Part shown: positions 49,830 through 60,649 of the stretch, piece after piece
How the letters are laid out: the number at the start of each line of letters is the position of its first letter
Position numbering within the stretch: position 1 is the stretch's first letter
Assembly (NCBI RefSeq): GCF_026262505.1
Contig: NC_067208.1
Span: 9,061,962 to 9,125,961, forward strand
Direction: 5' to 3'
DNA length: 64,000 nucleotides
Source: Trichomonas vaginalis G3
Taxonomy: Eukaryota > Parabasalia > Trichomonadida > Trichomonadidae
The notes under the pieces: model-generated
What the model saw: only the letters and a program-made list of their open reading frames with translations
Database searches by the model: none
Told to the model about the DNA's origin: nothing
Position numbers and translations under genes: made by a program

Positions 49830-50399
49830 ATGGATAACACAGATTTAAAAAATTTAATTGATGATTTAGTACTTAATCAAAATTTTCTTGATTATTATGA
49901 ATTAAAATCATATCTCCAAAAATATAATGAAAATATAATGGGTGATGATATGGATTATTATTATCCATATTATAAAAATGAAATTTTGAAATATCATGAT
50001 AAAATAATTTCTAAAATTAAAGACAAAATTAAAAATAATGAATATACAAAGGAAAAAACTAAATCACAACTTAAACAGTTGAAAGATTTCAAAAATAAAG
50101 TATTAACAGAAGAAGATATTGATGAATTATATAAATTATATAATCATGAGCCACAAAAACCAAAGGAACAAAAACAAAAGGTGCAAAACACACAGGTCCC
50201 TCAGACCATAAATGAAGCACAAGCCTTAATTTATGATTCATTAGTTAAACCATATTCAGCCCGACTTTTAAATGAAGATCAGCTTTTGGAATTCATCCTT
50301 CAACATAAACTCGAAGCGGGAAAGTATATCAAACCTTTATATACAGCATATTTAAAACAAATGAATAGAATACATCCAGAATTAATGATGGGGGAATGA
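49830..50399 (+). CDS. Unknown 189-residue Polinton B protein
   Basis: Starts MDNTDLKNLIDDLVLNQNFL. Tyr/Asp/Lys-rich helical N-terminal half, a Gln/Lys/Pro linker (QKPKEQKQKVQNTQVPQ), then a helical tail (LLEFILQHKLEAGKYIKPLY). The stop overlaps the start of integrase 2 (ATGA overlap), suggesting they are expressed together. It may be an integrase partner. Looks whole. Confidence 0.6.
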   Translation: MDNTDLKNLIDDLVLNQNFLDYYELKSYLQKYNENIMGDDMDYYYPYYKNEILKYHDKIISKIKDKIKNNEYTKEKTKSQLKQLKDFKNKVLTEEDIDELYKLYNHEPQKPKEQKQKVQNTQVPQTINEAQALIYDSLVKPYSARLLNEDQLLEFILQHKLEAGKYIKPLYTAYLKQMNRIHPELMMGE

Positions 50400-51348
50400 A
50401 ATCCAAAATCAAAGCAGATAAAATTAAACCACTTGCAACACCAAAACCTCCAACGACAGTACCACCTCCTCCTTCAGTTAATCCTTCATCATTCACTTTA
50501 TTATATCCATTTCAAACATTAAAGAAGCAAAAAGATTTTAAAAAGGATTTCAAGATATTAAATAAACCAATTGACCCGAAAATTCAACCGTTAAAGGAAA
50601 AATTTAGTCGCCCTTCATTTGCTCCATATCCATATTCATACGAAATCGATCATCTGGAATATTCAAAAGGAAACGTTACTTATTTATTTGCCATTAACAT
50701 TAACACTAGATATTTATATTGCATTCCAGTGAAAGGGAAAACAGAACAGGAAACAAGAAGAGCTATACAATACTTACTAGATCATGAAAGAGTAGATAAT
50801 ATAAGGGGTTATGGTGATAAAGGATTTCAGGCAGCTATGATTCATTATTTCCCACAAATTAATTTTTTCTTTTCATCCTCTCCATATACGTTTCATAATA
50901 AAATAGTTGATGCGGTAATGAGAACTCTTAGAGATGCGTTAGGGGTTAACGGTCAGATATATTGGGATGGAAATCATGACTCCATCATACAACAGTTAGT
51001 ATATTATTACAATAATACATGGCATAGAAACTATAAACATGAAACCAGTGGAAATGAAAAATGATATTTTAAAAGAATGGGGATATATTAGAAAGCAAAT
51101 GGAAAGGTTAAATGATGTTAAACGTGAACAAATAATTCGGGGCTCATGAATTTTAAACAAGGGATAAAGTTTTGATTCATCTCGATTATGGAAAAACTGA
51201 TAAATCAATGACAAAAAGAAGACGAAGATTTGACACAATAGCTGAATTTGTTAGATATATTAACGGCAATGCATTAGTTGAAGTTGACAATAAATTAATA
51301 GAAATTCCGATTTATTTTATTACTCCATTATATTTAAATAATATTTAA
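50396..51348 (+). pseudogene. Block B rve-type integrase 2, broken
   Basis: A Pro-rich head (PPTTVPPPPSVNPS) is followed by the catalytic-core blocks YEIDHLEYS and GYGDKGFQ, then KIVDAVMRTLRDAL. The C-terminal tail beyond 51160 (KRRRRFDTIAEFVRYINGN) resembles a chromodomain-like DNA- or chromatin-reading end. The sequence differs from integrase 1 at 42986. About two breaks. Confidence 0.7.
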
Positions 51349-51366
51349 TTCTTTATTTCGTAAGAA

Positions 51367-51663
51367 ATGAGTGATAACGAAGCATCCAAGAGTCCAGACG
51401 ATGAATATAAAAAGAAACTAAACAGAATTAAATCAAAAATATGCTATTACAAAAAGAAGCCGCAATGCGGTGGGGCTGATGCCCATAAAACTAAAGGAAG
51501 TGAAAACGATAAAGAGAGGAAAGAAATAATCGAAAAATTAGAAACTTACCGTTCAATCCTTAAACTGAGTGAAGCAAAAATAAAAGAATTTAATAGAATA
51601 AATAAATTGATTGGAAGAGATGAATTTAATAAAGATGAATTTTTAAACTCTATCCAAATTTAA
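51367..51663 (+). CDS. Unknown 98-residue charged Polinton B protein
   Basis: Starts MSDNEASKSPDDEYKKKLN. Contains PQCGGADAHKTK, echoing PQSGGADVHEKLK in the PolB 1 extension at 38317, then a coiled-coil half. It may derive from that extension. Convergent with the small gene at 51660, and the stops overlap. Looks whole. Confidence 0.55.
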   Translation: MSDNEASKSPDDEYKKKLNRIKSKICYYKKKPQCGGADAHKTKGSENDKERKEIIEKLETYRSILKLSEAKIKEFNRINKLIGRDEFNKDEFLNSIQI

Positions 51664-51824
51664 TTTTTATTCCTCTTCGACAACATCTCTCTTTCCATCA
51701 TTACTGCATAACCACATTTTCTCAGTTTTAGTGGTTTGTTATTTTTAGCAAGTTCTCGCATCATTTTTATCGTTTCCTCCCTTGTTATGATTCGTGGTAA
51801 ATTTTGAGCTTGTGGGGTATCCAT
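51660..51824 (-). CDS. 54-residue small basic protein
   Basis: Start ATG at 51824, stop at 51660, reading MDTPQAQNLPRIITREETIK and ending LSKRNKN. It has a helical Met/Arg-rich centre (MMRELAKNNKPLKLRK). It overlaps the stop of the facing gene by a few bases. An ATAAAAATAAAAATTTAAAT leader precedes it. No family recognised. Confidence 0.5.
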   Translation of the reverse strand: MDTPQAQNLPRIITREETIKMMRELAKNNKPLKLRKCGYAVMMEREMLSKRNKN

Positions 51825-51869
51825 TTATGATAAAAATAAAAATTTAAATTATGCCGTTCTAAAGTTTGT

Positions 51870-52175
51870 GACAACATTTACGAAAATTATTTTTGAATAA
51901 CTGAAGGTGTCACCATGTCATCATGTCACCAGGTTAATTAACTTCATTAAAAAAGTGTGACAACATGACATTTTGACAACATTTATGAAAATTAATGGTT
52001 ACGTTAAGTGACTCAAAGAGTCCGGAGACAAAGTCTCATGTTTACGTTAATGGTTTTGGGTTATTCAATAATTAATTATTTTTGAATAACTGAAGATGTC
52101 ACCACGTCACCATGTCACCAGGTTAATTAACTTCTTTAAAAAAGTGTGACAACATGACATTTTGACAACAGGTAC
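51870..52175. repeat. GTCACCA/GACAACA iteron-like repeats, two units
   Basis: Two diverged units of the same family as the 160-bp array at 59320-59927, in opposite orientation. Each contains several GTCACCA-type and GACAAC-type short repeats and an AATTAATTATTTTTGAATAA segment. Between the units is a GGAGACAAAGTCTC mini-palindrome, also seen near 60785. The region has no gene. Confidence 0.8.
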
Positions 52176-52211
52176 GAAAGGAGGAAGGCAAAAATAAATT
52201 CCAATCATACT

Positions 52212-54524
52212 TTATAAAGCTTCATTTACAGGTATTTCATCGTCAGTAAATGAATCCTCATTATCGTTTGGTTCAACCTGTTTATATAATCCTTTCATTT
52301 CTTCTTTCAAAACATAACACCATGTTTGTTTACCATCTATTCTTCTCTGTTTCCTATCACATTTATCCTTAATACTCATTTGGAAATTCTTGTCTTTCAT
52401 GTCTGATGGTTTGCAGAATAGAGCATTTTTACATGTCATACCTGCGCACAGTTCATCATAATGTGTATTTATCCATACATCTAAAGGATTTGTTGATAAT
52501 TCTATTAAATCTTGTTTGGCTTCAGTCATCGGTATGATTCGTACATTAAATGATGAAAGGTCATATTGCATAAAATATGTTAAAAGGTTATCATAAAATT
52601 CCTTTGTGCATGAATCCATTAAATTCTTGAAGTAATCAAATTGACCCTTGAATTTACCATTAACTCTTAAAACTACATATCTTCTGTCTCCAACTTCAAT
52701 TTTGACAGGGTAGACGTTATTAGTTACCAAAATGAAATTGGCAACATTCTGAGCAGTTCTTCTGGGTTGATTCTTTTCATTAATTCTAATCTCATTATCC
52801 GTAATAATTGATTTCAAAGCGTTGAAGTTTGCGAGTCTATCTTCACCAACATTCTTGAGTTCATTAAGTACAAGAAACATTTTATTCTCAACTACTGAAT
52901 TGAAATTACCCGTTAGCTCACCTATTTCAGTAATGTTTTTACATGAATAACCAGCGAGAAGTTCAGAAATAATGTCTGTAAATCTGTTTTTACCTGTTCC
53001 CTGAAGTCCTTTCAAAATAATTGCTGTTTCATTCTTGATTCCAGGATGTTGAATCATTGAGGCAATCCAGCCGAGAAGGTATTTATACACTTCATCGTTA
53101 TTATCACATATGGCTTCTTTAATGAAATTCATAAACATCTCAATTTTTGAGTAATCAGGCTTTTCGAGAACGTTGTATTTATAACCTTGAAACGTTGAGA
53201 AAACATCTGGGGAATCAGATTTAAAGCAAACACCCTTAACGGTTAATGAGGATAATTGATTTAGTAGTACATCCCATGCTGTTATGGTTTTACCTTCTTC
53301 TTTAAATAATTTAATCATTTTAAGTGACTCTTTCATGTTTGATTGAAGAACGAATGATATTTGATTCATTTTGTCGTGGATATTATAGTCCTTTTGAATG
53401 AAATATTTATTTCCACAATCTACAAAACGGATTACACGTGATAAATCCTCAATTACTTCAGAACTGTTTTTATACTGATGATTTTCAGCCTTGCGTCTAA
53501 TATCTGTTATCAAAAACGAGTCATCAAGTTTTATATCAAATGTTATTTTTGGCTTACGTAATAAAGGCAAAACGTATTCATCATAATATTCCTTTTGATA
53601 TAGTTTTAGAATCTTCACTAAAACAAATGGAGAAGTCATTAAATGTGCATATCTACTACGTGCTTTTTCAAAATTACTTTTTGCATTTTCTGTTAAACTG
53701 CAGAAGTTATAAACGTTATCGTATGCTTCATTAATTAAATGATCCAGTAACGAATTAATTGCTTGAAACAGTGTGAATAATGTAACTTCTTTTTCTAAAT
53801 TCATGTTTCCACCGTCATTATGTACTTCAAAATCACTAATGCCATCAACTATGCTCTGGGCAAGTTTATCGTCAATGTTTACATCTTTGTTTTCATTCAT
53901 GATGGTCTTTATTTCTTCGTTCTTCTGTTCAACTCTTACCTTAATATTCAAATCATTTAATATATCATTCACTGTTCTAGTTAATGTTGAATCGTAACTT
54001 CCACGAATGAATGAGTATGTATTGATTGGTTCTGTTGCATTCTTGCGAACTCTTGAATCAGCCATAACCACTAAAGAACGCTTTGAATCATCCATAGAAG
54101 TCATGATATCGATATCATAATCATTGCAGGAATAACATTTAATCATTCTGTTCGAAACTGCATAGAAGAAATTAGTGTTGCAATAAATGTGAAGACCTCC
54201 TGAAGCGGTTTTAATGATAACATCTTTATCCGAAAGTTTTGATAGAATGTCTTTTCTAACCGTTTCTTTAAGTTCATCATTGTATGATTTATTGATATCA
54301 ACATCTATAATCGTTAAATTTGATATTTTATTTACTAATAAAGCCATACCAGTTTTCCTTCCTCTTCCTCCATCATGTTTGAGGTAGTTATGTAAATCAA
54401 TCTTGTTTTCACTAATCCTTTCGTTGAGGGTTTTAGTTTCTGCCACAACTAATTCCTCAGCTAATGAATCAATAACTTTTTCATCAGAAACGATAAAGTT
54501 GCTGTTGTTGTTTGTTGCTGTCAT
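52212..54524 (-). CDS. Primase-polymerase/SF3 helicase fusion, looks whole
   Basis: 770 residues. The N-terminal half has the archaeo-eukaryotic primase-type blocks TIIDVDINKSY and SGGLHIYCNT, then a CYSCNDYDIDIMTS segment. The C-terminal half is a D5-like SF3 helicase with Walker A GLQGTGKN, Walker B-type FLVLNELKN and sensor NFILVTNN. It would prime and unwind DNA for replication of the Polinton. The helicase half is the counterpart of 13967-15200 in Polinton A. A MULE sits about 70 bases upstream of its start. Confidence 0.85.
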   Translation of the reverse strand: MTATNNNSNFIVSDEKVIDSLAEELVVAETKTLNERISENKIDLHNYLKHDGGRGRKTGMALLVNKISNLTIIDVDINKSYNDELKETVRKDILSKLSDKDVIIKTASGGLHIYCNTNFFYAVSNRMIKCYSCNDYDIDIMTSMDDSKRSLVVMADSRVRKNATEPINTYSFIRGSYDSTLTRTVNDILNDLNIKVRVEQKNEEIKTIMNENKDVNIDDKLAQSIVDGISDFEVHNDGGNMNLEKEVTLFTLFQAINSLLDHLINEAYDNVYNFCSLTENAKSNFEKARSRYAHLMTSPFVLVKILKLYQKEYYDEYVLPLLRKPKITFDIKLDDSFLITDIRRKAENHQYKNSSEVIEDLSRVIRFVDCGNKYFIQKDYNIHDKMNQISFVLQSNMKESLKMIKLFKEEGKTITAWDVLLNQLSSLTVKGVCFKSDSPDVFSTFQGYKYNVLEKPDYSKIEMFMNFIKEAICDNNDEVYKYLLGWIASMIQHPGIKNETAIILKGLQGTGKNRFTDIISELLAGYSCKNITEIGELTGNFNSVVENKMFLVLNELKNVGEDRLANFNALKSIITDNEIRINEKNQPRRTAQNVANFILVTNNVYPVKIEVGDRRYVVLRVNGKFKGQFDYFKNLMDSCTKEFYDNLLTYFMQYDLSSFNVRIIPMTEAKQDLIELSTNPLDVWINTHYDELCAGMTCKNALFCKPSDMKDKNFQMSIKDKCDRKQRRIDGKQTWCYVLKEEMKGLYKQVEPNDNEDSFTDDEIPVNEAL

Positions 54525-54577
54525 TTATATAGGAATAAAAAAATAAAAATAATTTTAAAACTAACTTTATTTTTGGT
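54525..54577 (-). promoter_or_regulatory. Shared start block before the primase-helicase
   Basis: Read on the minus strand it contains AAAATAAAGTTAGTTTTA, a T-rich tract and TATATAAATG. Its first part matches the 70-bp blocks at 17893 and 19354 of Polinton A. Confidence 0.45.
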
Positions 54578-55458
54578 CTGCACGACATTTCCAGGACGAG
54601 ATATAAAAATTGCTCACATTTGCTCACATTTTGGCACTTTTTTGTACGTTTGTCAAAAAATTGTGAGAAAGATCTCACAAAAATAGTCAAAATGTGAGCA
54701 AATTTTGAGAAGTGCTCACATTTTGACATACGATTATTTTCATACGTTTTTTTGATGAATTCTAATAAAACTTCATTACCACTTTCAGAACGAAGCGTAA
54801 CTTTTCAGCACGTAACGCTCTATCATGTGTAGTGACATATTATTCAAAAAAACTCAGATTGCTTATCTTATAATAACAATTTCATTAGAAAAAATGCACG
54901 ATTTCACGCTAAAACATTGAAGCAATTCTTAAATTCGGATAAAAAATCGATATGTATTACACTTTAAACTTCAAAAAATGGTTCAAAATTTAGACTTAGT
55001 TTATCTTAACAATATAGCAGATTTTAAGCCGAACAAGTAGGAGTAATAGAAATAGCTCTTGAAAATAATTACAATTAGTAATATGTAAGTCAAAGTTCGA
55101 GTATTCTAATAAATAAACGTTCCGGATTTTCTTTACTACAAGAATCAATACTTAATATATAGAAGCAACAGTAAAAACTTATTAGAGATTCAAAAAGAAA
55201 GTTGACTAAAGAGAATCTTTTTATATAAGTAATTTTATTTTTTTGAAATACGAGATCGAATAAACATGTATTTTATTTTATTACTATAATAATACGTTTT
55301 TACATAGTAAGAAAGTTTAGAGACTGAAATGAAATTAAAAATTGAGAAAAAAATAAAGCTTTTCTATAAAAATTCATATTAATATATAGTATAATGATAT
55401 TACAATTTATTGATAGTTGTGTTAGAAAAAAGGTACATTCACTATTTTTGACAAAATT

Positions 55459-55671
55459 TTAAATTTTCATGGGGTTGTAAATCTTATAATAACTAGATGA
55501 ATAAGGAATAAATCCCAGTATGATGTAGTTATTTGTTGTTAATTCGAATGTGTTTAGAGGTAAACTTAGCTTGTGAGATATATATAAATAAAGTGTTAAT
55601 GCTTTAACCGCTCTTGGTGGAATGACATATAATTTTGTATCCTTATAAATAAATTTAATGTAGTTTTCCAT
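55459..55671 (-). CDS. Ubiquitin-like segment in the second MULE
   Basis: 70 residues, MENYIKFIYKDTKLYVIPPR with LTLYLYISHKL and LNTFEL, aligning with the head of the first MULE transposase (MVITLKYGNKIKK...LSLYLYASKVFHLKLKTF). Its last third lies within the inverted repeat. It is probably what remains of a transposase head. Confidence 0.45.
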   Translation of the reverse strand: MENYIKFIYKDTKLYVIPPRAVKALTLYLYISHKLSLPLNTFELTTNNYIILGFIPYSSSYYKIYNPMKI

Positions 55672-58390
55672 TTTGTCACTTTTTAAGATCTTACAAAATA
55701 TAGTTGATTTTTATCACTATTGAAATAAGATAAATAATGTAAGGACTCTAATTTTGTTATAAATATGAATGAAAACAGTAAAATGGATAACTTAAATATA
55801 TAAAAATAAATATTGGAACAAAGCTATAACAAATTTTCATTCTTATTTATAAATTGATAAACCAAAGTAATACATTTTATTACATTTCGTGTAACATATA
55901 CTAATATATAGATATTTTTTGAGATAATGTATTTATCTGTAAAAATTGTATGTGATCAAATTTGATTGATAAATTTATTCAGTAATAATAAATTGCATGT
56001 ACAATATATTATTGTCTTGCCATTTTTTTGCTCATAATAAAAAATCTTTAAAAATGATAACAATAAAAGAGTATTAAGTAAAAATTTATACATCCAAAAT
56101 ATATTTCAGTAACAGCATAATACGCCTATGCTAATTTTTAGTTCTTAAATTAAATAGATGTCCCTAATCCCATAGATATTCACCAAACTTGGCAAATTCT
56201 GAACGTGATCTACATATCCCTAGCAAGTAGATCATATTGGTATACGTATCTTGATCAAATAAAAAGAATATTTGTTGAATAATTTCTGTTCAAATTAAAA
56301 GTTCTTCAACTTACGGTAAATCTATCTGCCTTAAAAAGTATTACGATATTATGCAAAGTCAATTTTCTCCAAAAAAATATTTGAAGATGATACTTTAAGT
56401 ATACCAAAAATACAAGAATTTTGAGAGAACTCAATGAATTTTTGTGAAGGTGGAGTTAAATTGAGAAGATTTTTGGTCAGAGAAAAACAAAAATTACTAT
56501 CTGATAAAATGGTATTAAAATGAAAAAAGTTTAAACAAAGGAAATGAAGAATTTATATTATATTAGAATTTAAAGAGTAAATATAAAAGATTGAAAGAAA
56601 GAATAATAATAGGATTCTTGAATGCAACATTTGGAATGATGTTTCCAGTTGTAGATGTGTTAAGCAAAGAGAGATAATGATAGTTTCTTGAGTTTTGAGT
56701 TAAGCTTGTTGTAGATGAGAGAGAAATTTTGACGAGACTGAGGAACTTCATTTGGAATGATGTTTCCAGTTGTAGATGTGTTAAGCAAAGAGAGATAATG
56801 ATAGTTTCTTGAGTTTTTGCAATTAACCATCCTCAATGACTATTGTTTTAATATAATTTTTAAATTTTTTAAAACTGACATTTTAGTTGTATATTTTTTC
56901 TAACAAAGGTACATTCACTAGGTGATAACAGTAAAATGGGATGAAAATATGATAAATAGCATCCCTATATAGTGCCAAACAATATTTATACGGGCCAAAA
57001 AAATTTGGCTAGAGATTTGGCGAGTTATAAAACTTAGAAAATTGAGAGGGATTTTTATTTTTGAATTTTTTTTGGAAAGTTAAAATTGCGATTAAAAATC
57101 GATTTCCAGGAGAACTAAGCATCTCATCATATATTTAAATCGATAAAAATATTAAATAATAGTTGAATAGTATAACAACGTGAAATTATGGCTGAATCTA
57201 CAGAAAAAATGAACATATTTGACATTTTTGAAAATTCATACGTTAGATGGTGACAGACTCATAAACTATACTTTAGCTAAGATTGATATATGGTTTCAAC
57301 AACACATGGTTAAAATTGTAAAAATATTTTAGATTTCAAAAAGGTATATATGGTAATATAATGGAACAAAGTCAACAAATAGCATGTTAAATATGTTATA
57401 ATTAACTTTTTATTAGATCCAATAGTAGATATCGAATGGTTTCCAGCTTTATGGTTAAATATTTTCTTTTCGAGCTTCTCTTTAACTGTTGTATTAAGGT
57501 TGTAAATTTTTGATGCTAGAAACTATGGAATCTTCTTTGCTGCTGCATTTTTCTTGAGAGTTCTTGCAATTTCGAATAGATCTGCGCATTGTATGAAATT
57601 GAGGCTTTAAAATATCTTGAAAACAGAATAGGACTGCTTTTCCAAAGGAATGCTTACTTGTAAATCAGAGAGTTTCAAAATTGAGAGCAAGATTATCATC
57701 ATAACTTTCGATTTTGCTGCGAAAAAGGAAGACAAGTAATTAACAAATCATTTACTGTTGTTCATCAAAAGAAGAAAACTTTGATAACAACTAATGATGA
57801 TAAAATCAAGCTATCTTTTAATATTTTAAATTGATAAGACATTCAAAATATTTGAATGGTTTAAAATATTTTCTTTTAATTTCTATAAGATATTATCATG
57901 ATTATATAATAAAATTTAAATTTTTATTCAAAAAGGCAATATTTCAAACTTTTAATTTCAAAAATCTTAATTCTGCAATAAGTGTATTTAATTGTAGCAA
58001 ATTTAATGATCCTTCGTCATGCTTAGCAATTTGGAACTCATAAATTAATGATTTCTTCAAGTAAAATTCTGCATTATTTCAAAAGTCAATAATTCTCTAG
58101 TAACTTTTCTTCAAACCCTAACCATTATATTATATGTATAATGGAGAATAATTGCAAAGAAAGATAGCCGAATTTACTGGGTAGTTCTTGTGATGCGAAA
58201 TAATTGCAAATTAACACATAGTTTTAACAGCATCAATCTCTTTTTGCTCTCATTTAAATGCATTCGCACACTTTAATTTTGAAATATAAGAGTTTTGGAA
58301 ATTATCAAATTTATCTGCTCAAATACTATAGATCTTCATAAGTGTTAATAGAATCACCAGCCTTACATATAGTGTTTAATATAATGATGC
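55672..58390. other. Interior of the second MULE, no intact gene
   Basis: About 2.7 kb of AT-rich sequence without a convincing gene on either strand; the short frames present look like chance. The segment 56880-56935 repeats part of the inverted-repeat sequence (GGTACATTCACTA). Confidence 0.5.
56628..56817. repeat. 69-bp direct duplication
   Basis: Two near-identical copies at 56628-56696 and 56749-56817, spaced 121 bases, each starting CATTTGGAATGATGTTTCC. Probably a local slippage product inside the MULE. Confidence 0.85.
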
Positions 58391-59319
58391 ACATCATACT
58401 GGGATTTATTCCTTATTCATCTAGTTATTATAAGATTTACAACCCCATGAAAATTTAAAATTTTGTCAAAAATAGTGAATGTACCTTTTTTCTAACACAA
58501 CTATCAATAAATTGTAATATCATTATACTATATATTAATATGAATTTTTATAGAAAAGCTTTATTTTTTTCTCAATTTTTAATTTCATTTCAGTCTCTAA
58601 ACTTTCTTACTATGTAAAAACGTATTATTATAGTAATAAAATAAAATACATGTTTATTCGATCTCGTATTTCAAAAAAATAAAATTACTTATATAAAAAG
58701 ATTCTCTTTAGTCAACTTTCTTTTTGAATCTCTAATAAGTTTTTACTGTTGCTTCTATATATTAAGTATTGATTCTTGTAGTAAAGAAAATCCGGAACGT
58801 TTATTTATTAGAATACTCGAACTTTGACTTACATATTACTAATTGTAATTATTTTCAAGAGCTATTTCTATTACTCCTACTTGTTCGGCTTAAAATCTGC
58901 TATATTGTTAAGATAAACTAAGTCTAAATTTTGAACCATTTTTTGAAGTTTAAAGTGTAATACATATCGATTTTTTATCCGAATTTAAGAATTGCTTCAA
59001 TGTTTTAGCGTGAAATCGTGCATTTTTTCTAATGAAATTGTTATTATAAGATAAGCAATCTGAGTTTTTTTGAATAATATGTCACTACACATGATAGAGC
59101 GTTACGTGCTGAAAAGTTACGCTTCGTTCTGAAAGTGGTAATGAAGTTTTATTAGAATTCATCAAAAAAACGTATGAAAATAATCGTATGTCAAAATGTG
59201 AGCACTTCTCAAAATTTGCTCACATTTTGACTATTTTTGTGAGATCTTTCTCACAATTTTTTGACAAACGTACAAAAAAGTGCCAAAATGTGAGCAAATG
59301 TGAGCAATTTTTATATCTC

Positions 59320-59927
59320 TTCCAGGACTGTTGTCAAAATGTCGTGTTGTCATCATTTTTTAATGAAGTTAATTAACCTGGTGACACATGGTGACGTGGT
59401 GACACCTTCAGTTATTCAAAAATAATTAATTATTGAATGACCTGAAACCATTAACGTAAACATTAACGATAAAATTTATTTCCAGGACTGTTGTCAAAAT
59501 GTCGTGTTGTCATCATTTTTTAATGAAGTTAATTAACCTGGTGACACATGGTGACGTGGTGACACCTTCAGTTATTCAAAAATAATTAATTATTGAATGA
59601 CCTGAAACCATTAACGTAAACATTAACGATAAAATTTATTTCCAGGACTGTTGTCAAAATGTCGTGTTGTCATCATTTTTTAATGAAGTTAATTAACCTG
59701 GTGACACATGGTGACGTGGTGACACCTTCAGTTATTCAAAAATAATTAATTATTGAATGACCTGAAACCATTAACGTAAACATTAACGATAAAATTTATT
59801 TCCAGGACTGTTGTCAAAATGTCGTGTTGTCATCATTTTTTAATGAAGTTAATTAACCTGGTGACACATGGTGACGTGGTGACACCTTCAGTTATTCAAA
59901 AATAATTAATTATTGAATGACCTAAAT
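59320..59927. repeat. 160-bp tandem repeat array, about four copies
   Basis: Units begin at 59320, 59480, 59640 and 59800 (TTCCAGGACTG anchor), the last one truncated. Each has three GGTGACA/GTGACAC-type repeats, two TTGTCA-type repeats, and an AATTAATTATTGAAT palindrome-like stretch. Copies are nearly identical. It sits directly upstream (3' side on the minus strand) of the KilA-N gene. Confidence 0.9.
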
Positions 59928-59930
59928 CAT

Positions 59931-60596
59931 TTACTCACAATATTTTTGTACAAAACGACCCCAAGCTTTTAACTTCTTTTCTGCAGCTTCTAATGCTATC
60001 TTAGCGAGTTCATATTCTCTAAATTCTCTCTTTAAATTTTCTTGTTCCCATTGGTCTAGTTCGAATGGAGAATCTCTATAACCATAACATATCTCACGTT
60101 CATGTTCTAATTGTTTTTCGCGCATTTTTCTAACTTCTTGTTCGAACAAAGGTTTAGCATTCTCTACTGTATCTTCGAGTTCTTCTTCATCTAACTTCTC
60201 AGGAACTTTCTTGTCTATGGAATCCATAATATCTTTGACATAAAATGCATACTTTACAGAGCACCATTCAGCAACAAAATGAACGAGGTCAGGATGTATG
60301 TAAATACCTTTGAAATCATTTATAACACCCTTTGTAAGCTCATAAAATGCTTGTTTTGAGGTCGAGCCACTTTTGGCTCCACCGTATTCTTTCAACCAAA
60401 ACTCAAGAATTTCCTGCATTTTAGCACTATTGAGAAATCTGTTTAAATGGTTTAACTTTCCTACTTCTCTTGCCATCTTTGTTGCATTAATGTAACCATC
60501 CTTGTCTCTACGTAAGACTTCAATACCGTTATAAGTGCCTTTTGTGAATGTTTCACCATTAGATTTGTTAGTGAATGTTTTTGCTTCGACCAACAT
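59931..60596 (-). CDS. KilA-N DNA-binding protein, block B
   Basis: 221 residues from the ATG at 60596 (MLVEAKTFTNKSNGE); an earlier in-frame Met falls in the upstream block. The KilA-N domain is complete: DGYINATKMAREVGKLNHLN, FLNSAKMQEILEFWLKEY, GTYNG/GIYIHPDLVHFVAEW, then YAFYVKDIMDS. The C-terminal half is a Glu/Lys coiled coil. Such proteins are DNA-binding regulators in phages and large DNA viruses. It lies between copies of the iteron-like repeat and may bind them. Looks whole. Confidence 0.8.
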   Translation of the reverse strand: MLVEAKTFTNKSNGETFTKGTYNGIEVLRRDKDGYINATKMAREVGKLNHLNRFLNSAKMQEILEFWLKEYGGAKSGSTSKQAFYELTKGVINDFKGIYIHPDLVHFVAEWCSVKYAFYVKDIMDSIDKKVPEKLDEEELEDTVENAKPLFEQEVRKMREKQLEHEREICYGYRDSPFELDQWEQENLKREFREYELAKIALEAAEKKLKAWGRFVQKYCE

Positions 60597-60640
60597 TACT
60601 GTTCTTACATACAAAATAAAAAATAAATAAAAATAATTCA
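60597..60640 (-). promoter_or_regulatory. Shared start block before the KilA-N gene
   Basis: Minus strand: T-rich tract then TTTTGTATGTAAGAACAGTA before the ATG, matching the blocks at 17893 and 19354 at the start-codon side. Confidence 0.5.
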
Positions 60641-60649
60641 TAAATGCCT

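Larger units (their letters stand above)
54598..59319. mobile_element. Second MULE, 929-bp inverted ends, 9-bp target duplication
   Basis: Inverted repeats 54598-55526 and 58391-59319 are both 929 bases and appear identical wherever compared. The ends read GAGATATAAAAATTGCTCAC. The 9-bp TTCCAGGAC flanks both sides (54589-54597 and 59320-59328), as expected for a Mutator-type insertion. It landed at the first unit of a 160-bp repeat array in the Polinton. Inside is a UBL-like frame related to the first MULE, but no intact DDE transposase, so it is likely non-autonomous and young. Confidence 0.9.

Noticed and set aside
57831-58043. A 70-codon frame inside the second MULE
   Set aside because: Phe/Lys/Asn/Ile-rich AT-driven composition with no relation to the family.
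59188-59376. Short frames starting MSKCEHFSKFAHILTIF at both MULE arms (also 54484-54729)
   Set aside because: They are encoded by the inverted repeat itself, are Phe/Cys-rich and end arbitrarily at its edge.
59320-59927. CRISPR-like array of 160-bp units
   Set aside because: Units are homogeneous over the full length without variable spacers.
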